Below are positions 1 through 10,512 of a DNA stretch of 64,000 nucleotides, in pieces. A model generated the notes under the pieces. The model saw nothing but the letters and a program-made list of their open reading frames with translations. It ran no database searches and was not told the origin of the DNA. Position numbers and translations under genes: made by a program. Position 1 is the stretch's first letter. Each line of letters starts with the position of its first letter. The stretch lies in NCBI GenBank assembly GCA_031308135.1, contig JAHLJT010000631.1, positions 154,707,276-154,771,275 of the forward strand, read 5' to 3'. Source of the DNA: Acheta domesticus. Taxonomy: Eukaryota; Arthropoda; Insecta; Orthoptera; Gryllidae.

Positions 1-904
1 TTTCTTGGAACAATTCACAACACTTTCTTAAAGACAACATTCCAAGTAATTATTCAATATTTTTTGACAGTTAGCTTTTAGTTTTTCGTGATAGTCATAA
101 AAAATATTAGCTTTTGACTTTTGAGAAAGCTACGTGTCTGGACCCGCTGACTTGAAAATTTCAATGAATCACTGCTGATAACGAAAATACCGGTAAAGGT
201 AAAACACAAACACAGTCTTCAGTCTTCACTGTACGCCCACATCCCTCCACAATTAGGTACATAGCACTTACAGACCACGGCAAAACATTAATTGAATGGT
301 TTCACTACACGCATAAGACATCTCCATAGGTATAAAGCAATTATAACAATACTTCTAGTTGTTGCTGGAGAGCAAATCTTGAAATAATGATTATGCAAAT
401 AAATCTCGTCAGACTGCACAAATCACAGTGTATACAGGAAGCGTAAATATAAGACTGAGGAATCTAAGCCTTCTAAGCATGTCACAAAAATGGCTACTAG
501 CAGCAAGGGCTGAAATATTGAGGAGGCCTTGATAGTATTGATACGTGGAACCGAAAATTTAATTTAATGTCGAGGAATGTCTCATCTTGTTTATTATGGT
601 GTAAAAAACGTTAGCCTCAAAATTTTAGTTTTTAAGGCCATAGAACGCTTTGTTTAGGAGTTACTTGACGAAAACGTTGGCAAGTGTTGCGGGTTGCGTT
701 TGACTTGAATATTGAAATGCGTTTTTTAAAACAAATCCTCCATATTTTTAAAGTCAAAGTGCAATTTGTCACGTCTCTGTGAAATTATCTTTCTTTAGAG
801 ACCTAATTTATTAAGAATGGTTGCGTGAGAGAGTCGCAAGGGAAAGATATACTACTGAAATAATATAGGAGACGACAGGCATAACAATAATTACATGAGG
901 ATTT
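1..904. other. AT-rich intergenic sequence, nothing recognised
   Basis: I see no coding region with recognisable motifs, no RNA gene and no clear repeat structure. The last ~25 bases pass into the satellite-like units that start near 905. The stretch lies far upstream of the only host gene. Confidence 0.5.
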
Positions 905-1566
905 CGCTCGAAACTTACCGCAAAAGAAATTTTGTTACTCTTTAAACAATATACTAGAAATGGAATTTTTCGCAAAAGGGGGTCTGATGTGTCGTCAAGT
1001 TAGAATCGCAATCTCAAGAAAACCGAGAAATAACCTAAATACACAAGAACTTTTTCATGGGAATTTGTAGCTTTTTTGTCGCTCTCGACTTACCATCAAA
1101 TTCATTTTGTTACTCTTTGAACAATATGCTAGAAATGGAACATTTCCCAAACGGGATCCTAAGTTGATACCAACTTACCAGCGTAATCTCAAGAAAACCA
1201 AGAAATAACAATAATAAGTAAAAAATAATGACATGGTAATTTGTCGCTTTTTTTCGCTCGAAACCTACCGTAAAAGAAATTTTGTTATTCATTAAACAAT
1301 ATACTAGAGATGGAATTTTTCGCAAAAGAGGGTCTAATGTGTCAAGTCAGAATCGCAATCTCAAGAAAACCGAGAAATAACCTAAATAAACAAAAACTTT
1401 TTACATGGGAATTTGTTGCTCATAACTTACTATAAAACAAATTTTGTTACTCTTTCAACAAAACCAGAAATGTACTAGAAATGGAACTTTTCCCACACTG
1501 GATTCTAAGTTGATATCAACTTAGAATCGCAATCTCAAGAAAACCAAGAAATAACAATAATAAAAA
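905..1566. repeat. Satellite-like tandem units, ~170 bp, A/B dimers
   Basis: Four related units start near 905, 1080, 1254 and 1417 (spacings about 175, 174 and 163 bp). Each opens with a CGCTCGAAACTTACC-like segment, then ATTTTGTTACTC, ACTAGAAATGGAA and AATCTCAAGAAAACC(A/G)AGAAATAAC. Units alternate between one with TTTTTCGCAAAAG and one with TTTCCCAAACGGGAT, so the higher-order repeat is about 340-350 bp. Further units resume at 3187 and 3345 after the family A copy, so that copy inserted into the array. Confidence 0.7.
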
Positions 1567-3157
1567 CTAGTGGTGCTACAGAAAGGCACAGACTTTCCCG
1601 TATTAGTTTTCTTTTTTCCTGGGTCTTCGCTAGCTATTCGGAATTGCCACATACTCTTTCTTGCCAGCTACCATCTATCATCGCCAAAAGTACATTTTTT
1701 TATCATTTTCTTAATTTTTCGGTTTCCTATTGGTAGAATGGAAACATTAATTTTAGAATATTAAAGAACACAAAAACCTAGCCGTAAATGGCAATTTTCT
1801 TTTAAAAATTATGTGCCTTTTAAGAGAAAATGGCGTTTTTGCACTACTAAAAATGCGAAATTTGAAGCTCATTTTCACAGAAAATTTTTGAGTTTTCAAA
1901 ATACTTTATTTGAAGTTATTTGAATCACTTACACTCACAAATATAATCATCTTTACATATTGCGGATAATGTGCATATTAAAGATGTGAGAGATCTTTCA
2001 AAAAATTTACATTTATATAATTTTTGAAAAAAACAAAAAAAAAACTCAAAATAAACTTCACGCTATACTAATGAGTGTAATTACCACTATCCGTTACAAA
2101 AGTTTCAAGAAAAAAATTGCAGCCATATACGAGAAAATGACGTTTGAGCATTTCTGAAAATGCCGAAATTTGAGCTACTTTTCACAGAAAACGGTAGTGT
2201 TTTCGAGAAACTTTACTTGACATTATTTAAAGCATATATACTTGTAAATATAATAATGTAAAAAAATCGCCGATAATGTAAATATTAACGACGTGAGAGA
2301 CAAGTAAAAAAATTTACATTTTGGTAATTTTTGAAAAAACCAACCGATAGACCAAAATGGCTTTTATGTCATTGATAGAGTACATTTACCACTATCCCTA
2401 CCAAAAGTTTAAAGAAAAAATTTGGAGCGGTTTTTGAGAAAAGTTTGTTTTTGTAATTTTTTAAAATTGCACATATTGCACGCAATATTGCACGAAAACT
2501 ACCAAAATTGTGAAAAACATTTACATGACCTTTATTAAAGAACTCAATATTTTATTTGAAGAAAAAATCTCTATCTTCAATTTTGTAGTTGGAGAAAGAC
2601 GCCGAAAAAAATTCAAACTTTCACAATTTTCGAAAATTCAGAGCTGTACGTGAAAATCGGACCTATGCCATGTTAAAAAGTGTATTTTCCTCTATTCATA
2701 CAAGAAATTTAAAGAAAAAAATTGGAGCCGTTTTTGAGAAAATGTTGAAAATCCCCGGGGGGCTTCATATAAAGTACCCCCAAATTTTAAAGAATCTTTT
2801 TCAAAATCACAAAGCTTCGACTAGAATCAGATCGACTGGGGAATATCAATTTTGAAGAAAATCGACCGAACGGTTTAGGCGCTAGCGTTGACCACAGACG
2901 GACAGACGGACAGACGGACGGAATGCCGTCAATCGATTTTTAAGTATAAAGAAGCAACAAATCATGGATTTTGACCACACCACGAGATAGAGGATTTTTT
3001 TTCTTAATTTAGCAACTGGTTTTATCCACTTATTCGTTTTCACGGCCCGGCAATTAATTTTTTTCCGCCGAAAATTGGCCATTTTTTCGCGCAGCATTAC
3101 ATAACTTTCCCTATACTACGTATATCACTCCGTGTATACGTACGTATACGGGAAAGT
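1567..3157 (+). mobile_element. Family A repeat, copy 1, near full length (~1.6 kb, non-coding)
   Basis: A 1.6-kb AT-rich interspersed repeat with no conserved ORF. Its 5' end reads CTAGTGGTGCTACAGA, followed by ACTTTCCCGTAT at 1592; its 3' end holds the 16-bp palindrome GTATACGTACGTATAC and then ATACGGGAAAGT, so the ends carry a 12-bp inverted repeat. A short GACGGACAGACG tract lies near 2893. TAAAAA stands at both borders (1561-1566 and 3157-3162) and may be a target duplication. Other copies lie at 3482, 19931, 20777, 24703 (antisense), 52140 and 53503. It could be a MITE-like DNA element or a Helitron-like element; the class is unresolved. Confidence 0.7.
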
Positions 3158-3411
3158 AAAAATAATTACATGGGAATTTGCCGCTTTTTTGTCGCTCGAA
3201 ACTTATCATAAAACAAGTTTTGTTACTCTTTAAACAAAACCAGGAATATAATTTCCGGAAGCAGCGGTTCTGCAGCCCAATGTCAGGAAAACCAAGAAAT
3301 TACTTTAATAAATAATTACATGACAATTTGTCGCTTTTTGGTCATTCTCAACTGACCATAAAATTAATTTTGTCACTCTTTAAACAATATGCTAGAAATT
3401 ATATGATACGA
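3158..3411. repeat. Continuation of the ~170-bp satellite-like array
   Basis: Two more units (near 3187 and 3345) match the 905-1566 array, with CGCTCGAAACTTATC, TTTTGTTACTC and AACAATATGCTAGAAAT segments. They are the right flank of the family A copy 1 insertion. Confidence 0.6.
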
Positions 3412-3481
3412 TATGTAATGCTGCGCGAAAAAATGGCGAATATTCGGCGGAAAAAAATCTTTGCCGGGTGCTGATAACGAA
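3412..3481 (-). repeat. Inverted fragment of the family A 3' end
   Basis: ATGTAATGCTGCGCGAAAAA followed by TGGCG and GCCGGGTGCTGATAACGAAA is the reverse complement of the subterminal 3' part of family A (compare 3063-3113, and 24760-24830). It abuts the 5' end of copy 2, giving a head-to-tail inverted junction. Confidence 0.6.
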
Positions 3482-4445
3482 ACTAGTGGTGCTACAGAAT
3501 GGCACAGACTTTCCCTATTAGTTTTCTATTTCCTTGCGTCTTCGCTAGCTATTCGGAATTGCCACTAACTCTTTCTTGCCAGCTTTCATCAATCACCGTA
3601 AAAAGTACATTTTTTGTCATTTTCTTAATTTTTCGGTTTCCTATTGGTAGAACGGAAACATTAATTGTAGAATATTGAAGAACACAAAAAACTAGTCATA
3701 AATGGCAATTAAAAAGAAATGTGCCGTGTAAGAGAAAATGGCGTTTTAGCGCTACTAAAAATGCGAAATTTGAAGCTCATTTTTACAGAAAATGTTTGAG
3801 TTTTCAAAATACTTAATTTGAAGTTATTTGAAGCACTTACACTCACAAATATAATAATGTTTACAATTTGCTGGTAATGTGCATATTAAAGATGTGAGAG
3901 ATCTTTCAAAAAAATTACAATTATGTAATTTTTGAAAAAACAAAAAATAACTCAAAATGAACTTTACGCTATTATAAAGAGTGTAATTAACGCTTAGTAG
4001 TAATTACAAAAGTTTGAAGAAAAAATTTGCAGCCATATATGAGAAAATGGCGTTTGAGAATTTCTGAAAATGCGAAATTTTGAGCTACTTTTCACAGAAA
4101 ATGGTTGTGTTTTCGAGAAACTTTACTTGACATTATTTAAAGCACACGTACTTGTAAATATAATAATGTGAAAAAATCGCCGCTAATGTAAATATTATCG
4201 ACGTGAGAAACACGTGAAAAAATTTACATTTTTGTAATTTTTGAAAAAACAACCTATAGAGCAATATGGCTTTTATGTCATCTGATAGAGTACATTTACC
4301 ACTATTCCTACCAAAAGTTTAAAGAAAAAAATTGGAGCCGTTTTTGAGAAAATCTTGATTTTGTAATTTTTTTAAAATTGCACATATTGCACGCAACATT
4401 GGACGAAAACTACTAAAATTTTGAAAAACATTTACGTGACCATAA
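3482..4445 (+). mobile_element. Family A repeat, copy 2, 3'-truncated
   Basis: This copy starts with the diagnostic ACTAGTGGTGCTACAGAATG and ACTTTCCC, and follows copy 1 collinearly (TTTTGAAAAA, AACTTTACTTGACATTATTT, TGCACGCAA blocks) until about 4445. The last third, with the GACGGACAGACG tract and terminal palindrome, is missing. No coding potential is visible. Confidence 0.65.
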
Positions 4446-4611
4446 TGAAACAACACTTCTAAATAACAAAAACTAAAGTTCTCATATGCCTTTCCCTTTT
4501 CATAAACAATATCACGCTTTTCCTTCTGATATAAACATTTATGAACACAATAAAGAAAGAAACACAGCAAATCACATTCACACCTTCAAAATTTATATAT
4601 ATATATATATA
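4446..4611. other. AT-rich spacer ending in a (TA)n tract
   Basis: There is no gene here. A short (TA)n microsatellite at about 4592-4611 is the target of the mariner element; the TA at 4610-4611 is its target duplication. Confidence 0.6.
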
Positions 4612-4784
4612 CAGAGTGGAACAGCTAAGTGTTAACACCCCTTGTATCTCCTCAACCGCGCAAGATACGAAGATGCCGATTGGACAGTCGATTGATTGAA
4701 CAGGGGCTACTTGATTACAGCACACTTCGTCTTTGCGCTATTTTTTACTATGAAGATATAAGGTTAACTTTGTTTTTTTAAATG

Positions 4785-4789
4785 GAACC
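4785..4789. other. 5-bp target duplication GAACC of the Gypsy element (left)
   Basis: GAACC immediately precedes the left LTR, and the same five bases follow the right LTR at 11606-11610. The join restores the mariner terminal repeat sequence seen intact in copy 2. Confidence 0.92.
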
Positions 4790-5003
4790 TGTTAGGTATT
4801 CAACTAAATACACACTTTTAAGATCTGACTGTTACGTATTTATTTACTGATTACAACACATGGCACTATTACATGTACTCGCGCGGTAACAACAGACTGC
4901 CAGCGAGCATAACACGATCTCACCTAGTCACCAGACTTTTACCACAACGGACCATAGGCACAGAACATACATTACTATTAAAAGTCAGTTCAAATACACA
5001 ACA
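4790..5003 (-). repeat. Gypsy 3' LTR (left in window), 214 bp
   Basis: It starts TGTTAGGTATTC and ends CACAACA. It is collinear with the right LTR (9203-9326 joined to 11516-11605), which totals exactly 214 bp once the nested element and one duplicated target are removed. Confidence 0.92.
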
Positions 5004-5017
5004 TCTCTTCCCCCTTC
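5004..5017 (-). promoter_or_regulatory. Polypurine tract of the Gypsy element
   Basis: On the minus strand GAAGGGGGAAGAGA directly abuts the LTR start, as expected for the plus-strand primer. It overlaps the stop codon of the integrase frame. Confidence 0.8.
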
Positions 5018-6312
5018 AATATGAAACATAATCCTTGTAACGTGACGGCCTCACAATCACTCGACTGGGCCGCGACTGACTGTTGGGTGCTCCGGGCGGA
5101 TCCACTCGCGGCGATAGTTCAGCTCCTCTCGGGCTAGCCACTTCCCGCAGGTTCGTAGTTCTCTCAGCTCGAAGTTCGGGATCCTCGTTGAACGGCGATC
5201 GCTCCAAACCCTCTGACACATTTTGATCAGGACTATGTGCAAAGGATGGTGATTCCGGTTCAGGAGACTGAATGATTTGAGCAGGGACCGGAATCCTTGG
5301 CTGGTTACTTTGGGTTTGTGGTTTATCCACGATCTGTTTATTCTGGTCATCTTCAGCATTCTCAATTCTTCTCAGTTGATCAACATGTCGTTTGATTATA
5401 TTTCCATTGGGTAGTTGTACTGTATAAGAGACTGGTCCCGTGCAGTCATGAACTTTGCCCTTCAAACCACTTTGGACCAATTGGATTGTAATTCCGGAAA
5501 TACACCAAATCACCTATTTCAAACGAGCGCAGTTTCTGCGTCGTATTTTTGTCTCCTTTGTTTTTCCATTGCAATGCATATGGATGCATTTTATCGAGAA
5601 CAGTTCGCAGCTTCCTTCCCATCAAAAGTTCAGCCGGCGTCTTCTCGGTACCTGCATGCACTGTTGTGTGCTGTCGGAAAAGCAATCTCTGCACCTGCAG
5701 TTCAACATCTCCTTCCTCCAATTTTGTCAATATCTTCTTCGCAGTTTGGACCATACGTTCAGCCTGTCCATTGCTCGATGGATGATATGGAGAAATTGTA
5801 CTGTACTTGATCAGGATCCGGTCGTAAAATTCATGAAGTTCCTTCGAATCGAATGAACGTCCGTTATCTGAGATAATAAGATCTGGTATTCCCATTCTTG
5901 CAAATATTCTCCGGAAACTCTGGATGACTTCAGCAGATGACATCGATTTCATAATGTCCACTTCTAACCACTTGGACATCGCATCGACTACAATCAGGTA
6001 CACTTTTCCTTTGTGAGGGCCAGCAAAATCCACATGCAATGTAGACCAGGCATTTAAATTTTTTTCGATATTCTGACGGGGAGCTTTAGGTGGATTATTT
6101 GCATGAATTTGGCACGTCTTACACTGATTTACACAGTTTTCTATGTCCTGATCTATGTTTGGCCACCATACATAGCTCCGAGCACAAGCTTTCATGGCTA
6201 CGATTCCTGGGTGATTTGCATGCAGTAGTTCCAAAAACCGTTCCCTAGTTACCTTTGGTGCTATCAACCGATTGCCCCACAGCAGACAATCCTTGTGTAC
6301 TGAAATTTCCAT
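5016..6312 (-). pseudogene. Gypsy integrase, frameshifted
   Basis: The integrase starts with an HHCC zinc-binding segment (LLHANHPG, then CVNQCKTC). The catalytic core follows: HVDFAGPHKG with the first Asp, IISDNGRSF with the second, and SSNGQAERM with the Glu. A frameshift near 5455-5470 separates the core from the C-terminal chromatin-side tail (VHDCTGPVSYTV onward), which ends at 5016 beside the polypurine tract. It is joined upstream to RNase H through a TAG at 6379. It would have inserted element cDNA into the host genome, but it is inactive here. Confidence 0.88.
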
Positions 6313-6378
6313 TTTCTTCCTTTGGAATGGTTTGTACTCTTCAGGAAGTTCCGTGGTTGGCCACTGATGCCAAGTCCA

Positions 6379-7647
6379 CTACCGAACTTTTGACAAAATT
6401 TCGTCCTTTGTTGTATACTCACGGATGTCTTCTATTGGAATTGGCCTTTTCTCAGACTCCAATAAAAGGATGTCACCTGGAGGAGTCAACTCGTCTTTAT
6501 CCGATGTCATTGGCAAGCGGCTAAGGCAGTCTGCATTTCCATTTTCTTTTCCTTTCCTGTACTCCAAATTGTAATCATAAGCACTCAGGATTAGACACCA
6601 TCGTAGCATTCGAGGCGATAAAACAGCTGGGATCGGTTTCTTTACACTCAACAGCCCCAAAAGAGGTCTGTGATCTGTTGTAATTGTGAATTTTCGTCCT
6701 GCAACATATTGGTGAAACTGTTGAACTCCTTCAACGACAGCCAAAGCCTCTCTGTCTATTTGCGCATAGTTCCTTTCATGTTTCCCCAATGTGCGGGACC
6801 AATAAGCGATTGGTTTATCCACGTTCCCCTCTCGATGTGCCAAAACCACTCCAATTCCGTAGGGAGAAGCGTCGCAGTTCAAAACCAATTCTTTTGCCTC
6901 GTCGTAATGTACCAGGATTACCTCCGAACTCATCAGTTCTTTTAATTTTGAGAAAGAATTTTCATGAATTGCAGTCCATTTCCAGGGTTTGTCTTCGAGT
7001 AATCTGTTCAATGGTTCAATAATTGTCGATTTATCTTTGAGGAACCTGTTATAGAAATTTACCATTCCTAAAAAGGATTGTAACTCTTCTTTATTTGTGG
7101 GCCTTGGCGCATGTTTTATTGCTTTTACCCTGTCCTCTGTAGGCCGCACTCCTTGTTCGCCGATAAGAAAACCTAAAAACTTAATTTCTTTCAACCCAAT
7201 CTTGCATTTGTCCTTTTTAAGCGTTAATCCTGCCTCACGAAGTTTGTCCAAAACTCTTCTTAAATTTGCTTCATGTTCCTCTTCATTCCTTCCGAAAACA
7301 ATAATATCATCCAGATATGCTTTTGCTCCGGGAATCGAAGCCAGCAACGAGTCCATGATTCTTTGGAAAATTCCAGGACAAACTGATGCTCCAAACGGTA
7401 ATCTCTTGACTTTGAAAAGCCCTCGATGTGTATTAAGGGTAAGTATTTTTGCTGTTTCGTCGTCAACTCTGACCTGTTGGTATGCTTGAGATAAATCCAA
7501 CGTTGAGAAAACAGTAGCTGGCGTCAAGAGCGTTATCATCTCTGTAATTGTAGGTAGTGGGTATGAGTTCTTCTTTAATGCCGGATTTACTGTACTTCTG
7601 TAATCCCCACATAGTCGTATCTTCCCGTCACTTTTTCTCTGCGTCAC
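6379..7647 (-). pseudogene. Gypsy reverse transcriptase and RNase H
   Basis: The RT has the Asp-bearing TVFSTLDLSQAYQQV block, GASVCPGIFQRIMD and the catalytic YLDDIIVFG box. A connection domain follows, then RNase H with LNCDASPYGIG, DREALAVVEG and TTDHRPLLGL. An in-frame TGA at 7666-7668 cuts it from the protease frame, where the family has Ser (TDYSEWATP). A TAG at 6379-6381 interrupts the link to integrase. The domain itself is otherwise open over 422 codons. Confidence 0.92.
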
Positions 7648-7665
7648 CAGAGGTGTTGCCCACTC

Positions 7666-8528
7666 TCAGTAGTCAGTTGGCTCCAAAACTTCCTGTTGAA
7701 TCAGCTTTTCCAACTCCCTCTCGACCGCTGGTTTTAATGCAAAAGGAACTTGCCTACTTTTTAAAAAAATTGGTTTTGCATCCTCTTTCAATTCTAGTTT
7801 CACAGGATCTGCTACAAACATACCTAATTTTTCTTGAAACACAGTAGGGTATTGTTGAAACAATGGAAGATGATTCGGTCGTAGTGCTTGAGTTTTGCTG
7901 TCCACGTGGTGCACTCCCTGGACTGAAATTCCCAATTCTCGAAACCAATTTCGTCCCAACAAATCCCAACCACCGCCTTCTGAAACCACAGCCTTCAAAT
8001 GCTTGGTGATTTGTTGATACTGCACCTTGACAACTGTTTCTCCCAAAATATCAATTTTTTGTTGTGTCCAGGTCTGCAAACTGAGCGGTGATTTTTGAAG
8101 AATTTCATTCCCCTGACGAATTTTCTCCCATGTTTGCTTCTTTATAATTGTGCAAACTGCACCCGAGTCCACTTCCATCTTGACTCCGATGTCGTTTAAT
8201 TTTAAATTTGCCACTATTTTCTCCTGTTCCTCCACGGCATGTATCGCATTCAGTATATAAAAATTGCATTCATCTTCCACTGCATTGCAATTTACACTTT
8301 TAGAATTACTTAGAGTTCTTTGTCCTTGATTCTCATTCTTCTTCTTAAAACATACTTTGACGATATGCCCTTTCTTCCTACAATAATGACACACTGCTTC
8401 TTTGAATTTACAATTTTTTCCATCATGCATTTCCCCACAGTGGTAAGAAGGGTTGAATGTTTTAGTAGAGTTAACTTCTTGATTATTTTTGTTTTTCGAA
8501 ATTTTAGAAATCGAATTTCCTGCCACAT
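7666..8528 (-). pseudogene. Gypsy zinc knuckle and aspartic protease
   Basis: The N-terminal part carries CX2CX4HX4C-like knuckles (HCGEMHDGKNC and CHYCRKKGHIVKVC), which bind genomic RNA. The protease active site reads MEVDSGAVCTII, and a later DLLGRNWFRELG block is typical of retropepsins. It joins gag upstream through a frameshift and RT downstream through the TGA at 7666. Confidence 0.87.
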
Positions 8529-9093
8529 TTCTTACGTCTTCAACATTTTTCTTGCCGCTTCCGCTGCTATAGCCAGCTCTAAAGCTCGTTCAAAAGTAAG
8601 GTTAGGTTCCGAAAACAACTTTTTTTTGTAGTCCTTCGTCGGCCACTCCACATACAATTCGATCTCTCAACATTTTATTTAGTTCTGTGAAATTGCAAAA
8701 CTTACTCAATTTTCGCAGGTCAGCAACAAAATCTGCTATAGATTCGTCTTCCTTTTGTATTCTTCTATTAAAGTTGAATCTTTCCACAATTTCATTCGGT
8801 GTTGGGTTGAAATGTCCTTGTAATTTGCTGATAATCTGTGTGTATGTGAAGTCCTTTGGTGTTTGCGGTGTTACCAGTGAACGCAGGATTTCGTAAGCCG
8901 CCTCGCCGAATTGTGCCAGCAGCATAGCCCGCTTCTTGTTTTCGTCTGTCACATTATTTGCTTCAAAAAAAAATTCCAACCTTTCCTGGTAATTGGACCA
9001 CGACGCATTAATGTCGAATGGCCCCACATGCCCGATTGCTTGTAAATAATTATGTATTTGCACTTGGTTTGCTGCTGATTCTTCATTTGCCAT
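8529..9093 (-). pseudogene. Gypsy gag, frameshifted at an A8/T8 run
   Basis: The frame starts with ATG at 9093 and gives a capsid-like protein (SWSNYQERLEFFFEANN, then FNPTPNEIVERFNFNRR and IADFVADLRKLSKFC). At 8620-8627 an eight-base T run (A8 on the coding strand) throws the frame. The expected continuation (SEPNLTFERALELAIAAEAA) is read in another frame. Whether the run is a mutation or a frameshift site cannot be told from one copy. Confidence 0.85.
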
Positions 9094-9179
9094 GGCTGTA
9101 TTTCTTGAGGTTATATTACTTTGTTAACCACTTCACATTTAACACTTTCACATTCCACACTTTTACACTTCCATACCGT

Positions 9180-9202
9180 TCCTAATATCCTCGTCGCCAG
9201 AT
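9180..9202 (-). promoter_or_regulatory. Probable primer-binding site of the Gypsy element
   Basis: Just inside the 5' LTR the minus strand reads ATCTGGCGACGAGGATATTA. TGGCGAC at this place is common for tRNA-primed insect Gypsy elements; I do not assign the tRNA. Confidence 0.55.
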
Positions 9203-9544
9203 TGTTAGGTATTCAACTAAATACACACTTTTAAGATCTGACTGTTACGTATTTATTTACTGATTACAACACATGGCACTATTACATGTACTCGCGCGGT
9301 AACAACAGACTGCCAGCGAGCATAACCAACACCCCCTGAATAAAGAAAGCCTCCACACTGAGCTTGTGACGTAGTGTCATGGCGCCCAGGGTAGTCCTAG
9401 TATACAATGTGATTTCAACATGGTCAGTTGTATTGATAGCAACGGTGTGTTGTAATTTGAAAGATGTGAAGATTTTTCTAATCGGTGAAGATATTCAGTA
9501 TTCATTTTAAGTATTCGTGGTAGCATATCAGTGATGTTTCTTCC

Positions 9545-9690
9545 AAAAAGCGATATAAATGCGCTGTACTTAACTGCCGTGCGTTGCGCTTATAAGGGTT
9601 TAAAGTCAATGTAGGGTCTATTGGGTTTCTCAAAAGATACTGAAATGCGACGAAAATGACCTGCGGAACATCGACGGATTTACAACTCTT
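9545..9690 (+). pseudogene. Decayed THAP domain of the P-like element
   Basis: One frame reads YKCAVLNCRA, with the first Cys pair at 9560-9562 and 9575-9577. After a frameshift another reads GFSKDTEMRRK followed by TGA (9657-9659), where THAP domains have a near-invariant Trp. The Cys pair followed by an F-x-K-D-x-E-x-R-x-K-W block is the hallmark of C2CH THAP zinc fingers, which bind DNA in P-element transposases. At least one frameshift and two stops show it is not functional. Confidence 0.65.
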
Positions 9691-10212
9691 CAAGAACATC
9701 CATTGTAAGTATTCAATTTATTCGTAGTCATTTCCTTGCGGAAAACCTTTTAGGATGTTCTGCAACATGTTCCAAAAACGAGTAATTCTTATTTTCTATT
9801 AGACCAAGTTTGAACTCAACTAATTACAGTGAGTTTTACTCTTAAAACATTACACAGTTCAAATAGTAAGGCTTACAGAAACGATCATTTAAAAAATTTC
9901 AAATATTTTTAGGTTATACATTGTAGCAGAACTTAATTAAGATACTAAATTTGTTCAAAATTAATTTTTAATCCGTTCTTGCTAAATCCGGTGGTTGTCT
10001 TATTAATGTACTTTGTTAATTATTTTCTTGATTTTTAAATGCTTTTGCTGTTAATTACTTACTAGTATTAAATAGGTTTTAATATTTTGCAATATTTTAC
10101 AGGTTTGCCATCGCCACTTTCATGAGAATGATACACTGTGAGAAACAGTTATGTGCGTTACGACGAGCGAAATATCATTTTCTAAATTGAGTGTCTCTCA
10201 ATTAAACAAATT

Positions 10213-10512
10213 GTGGGGGAGTTCTTGACTACCCTACCTCATTTTCTAGCAAACAAGGCAAGAAACTCCAGCAGAAAAGAAAAGAAGGCTGAAGAACTTC
10301 CAACTGATAACTGTAGTTGCTGTAGTGTGGTTTTTGCAGCAATTTTAACTGTTTGTACAAAGTTGGAAAATTTGAGGAAAGTTACATTGTTTCCAGTTTG
10401 GACAATTGTTAAGCAAAGTGATGATCGTGTTTCCTTCTTAAAACTATTGTGGAATCCTCATCCAGTGATTTCTCTTTCGGAAGTTGTAGATAGTGCTTTG
10501 AATTTTAGTTAA
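10213..10512 (+). other. Unidentified 99-codon open frame inside the P-like element
   Basis: It is open from ATG to stop and contains a Cys cluster (NCSCC) and moderately complex residues. I recognise no transposase motif. It may be a remnant of the transposase C-terminal region or chance, and it lies where coding sequence would be expected. Confidence 0.25.

Noticed and set aside
1567..3157. Family A as a Helitron
   Set aside because: A palindrome near the 3' end suggested it, but I see no TC start or CTRR end, and the 12-bp inverted ends argue against it. Left unclassified.
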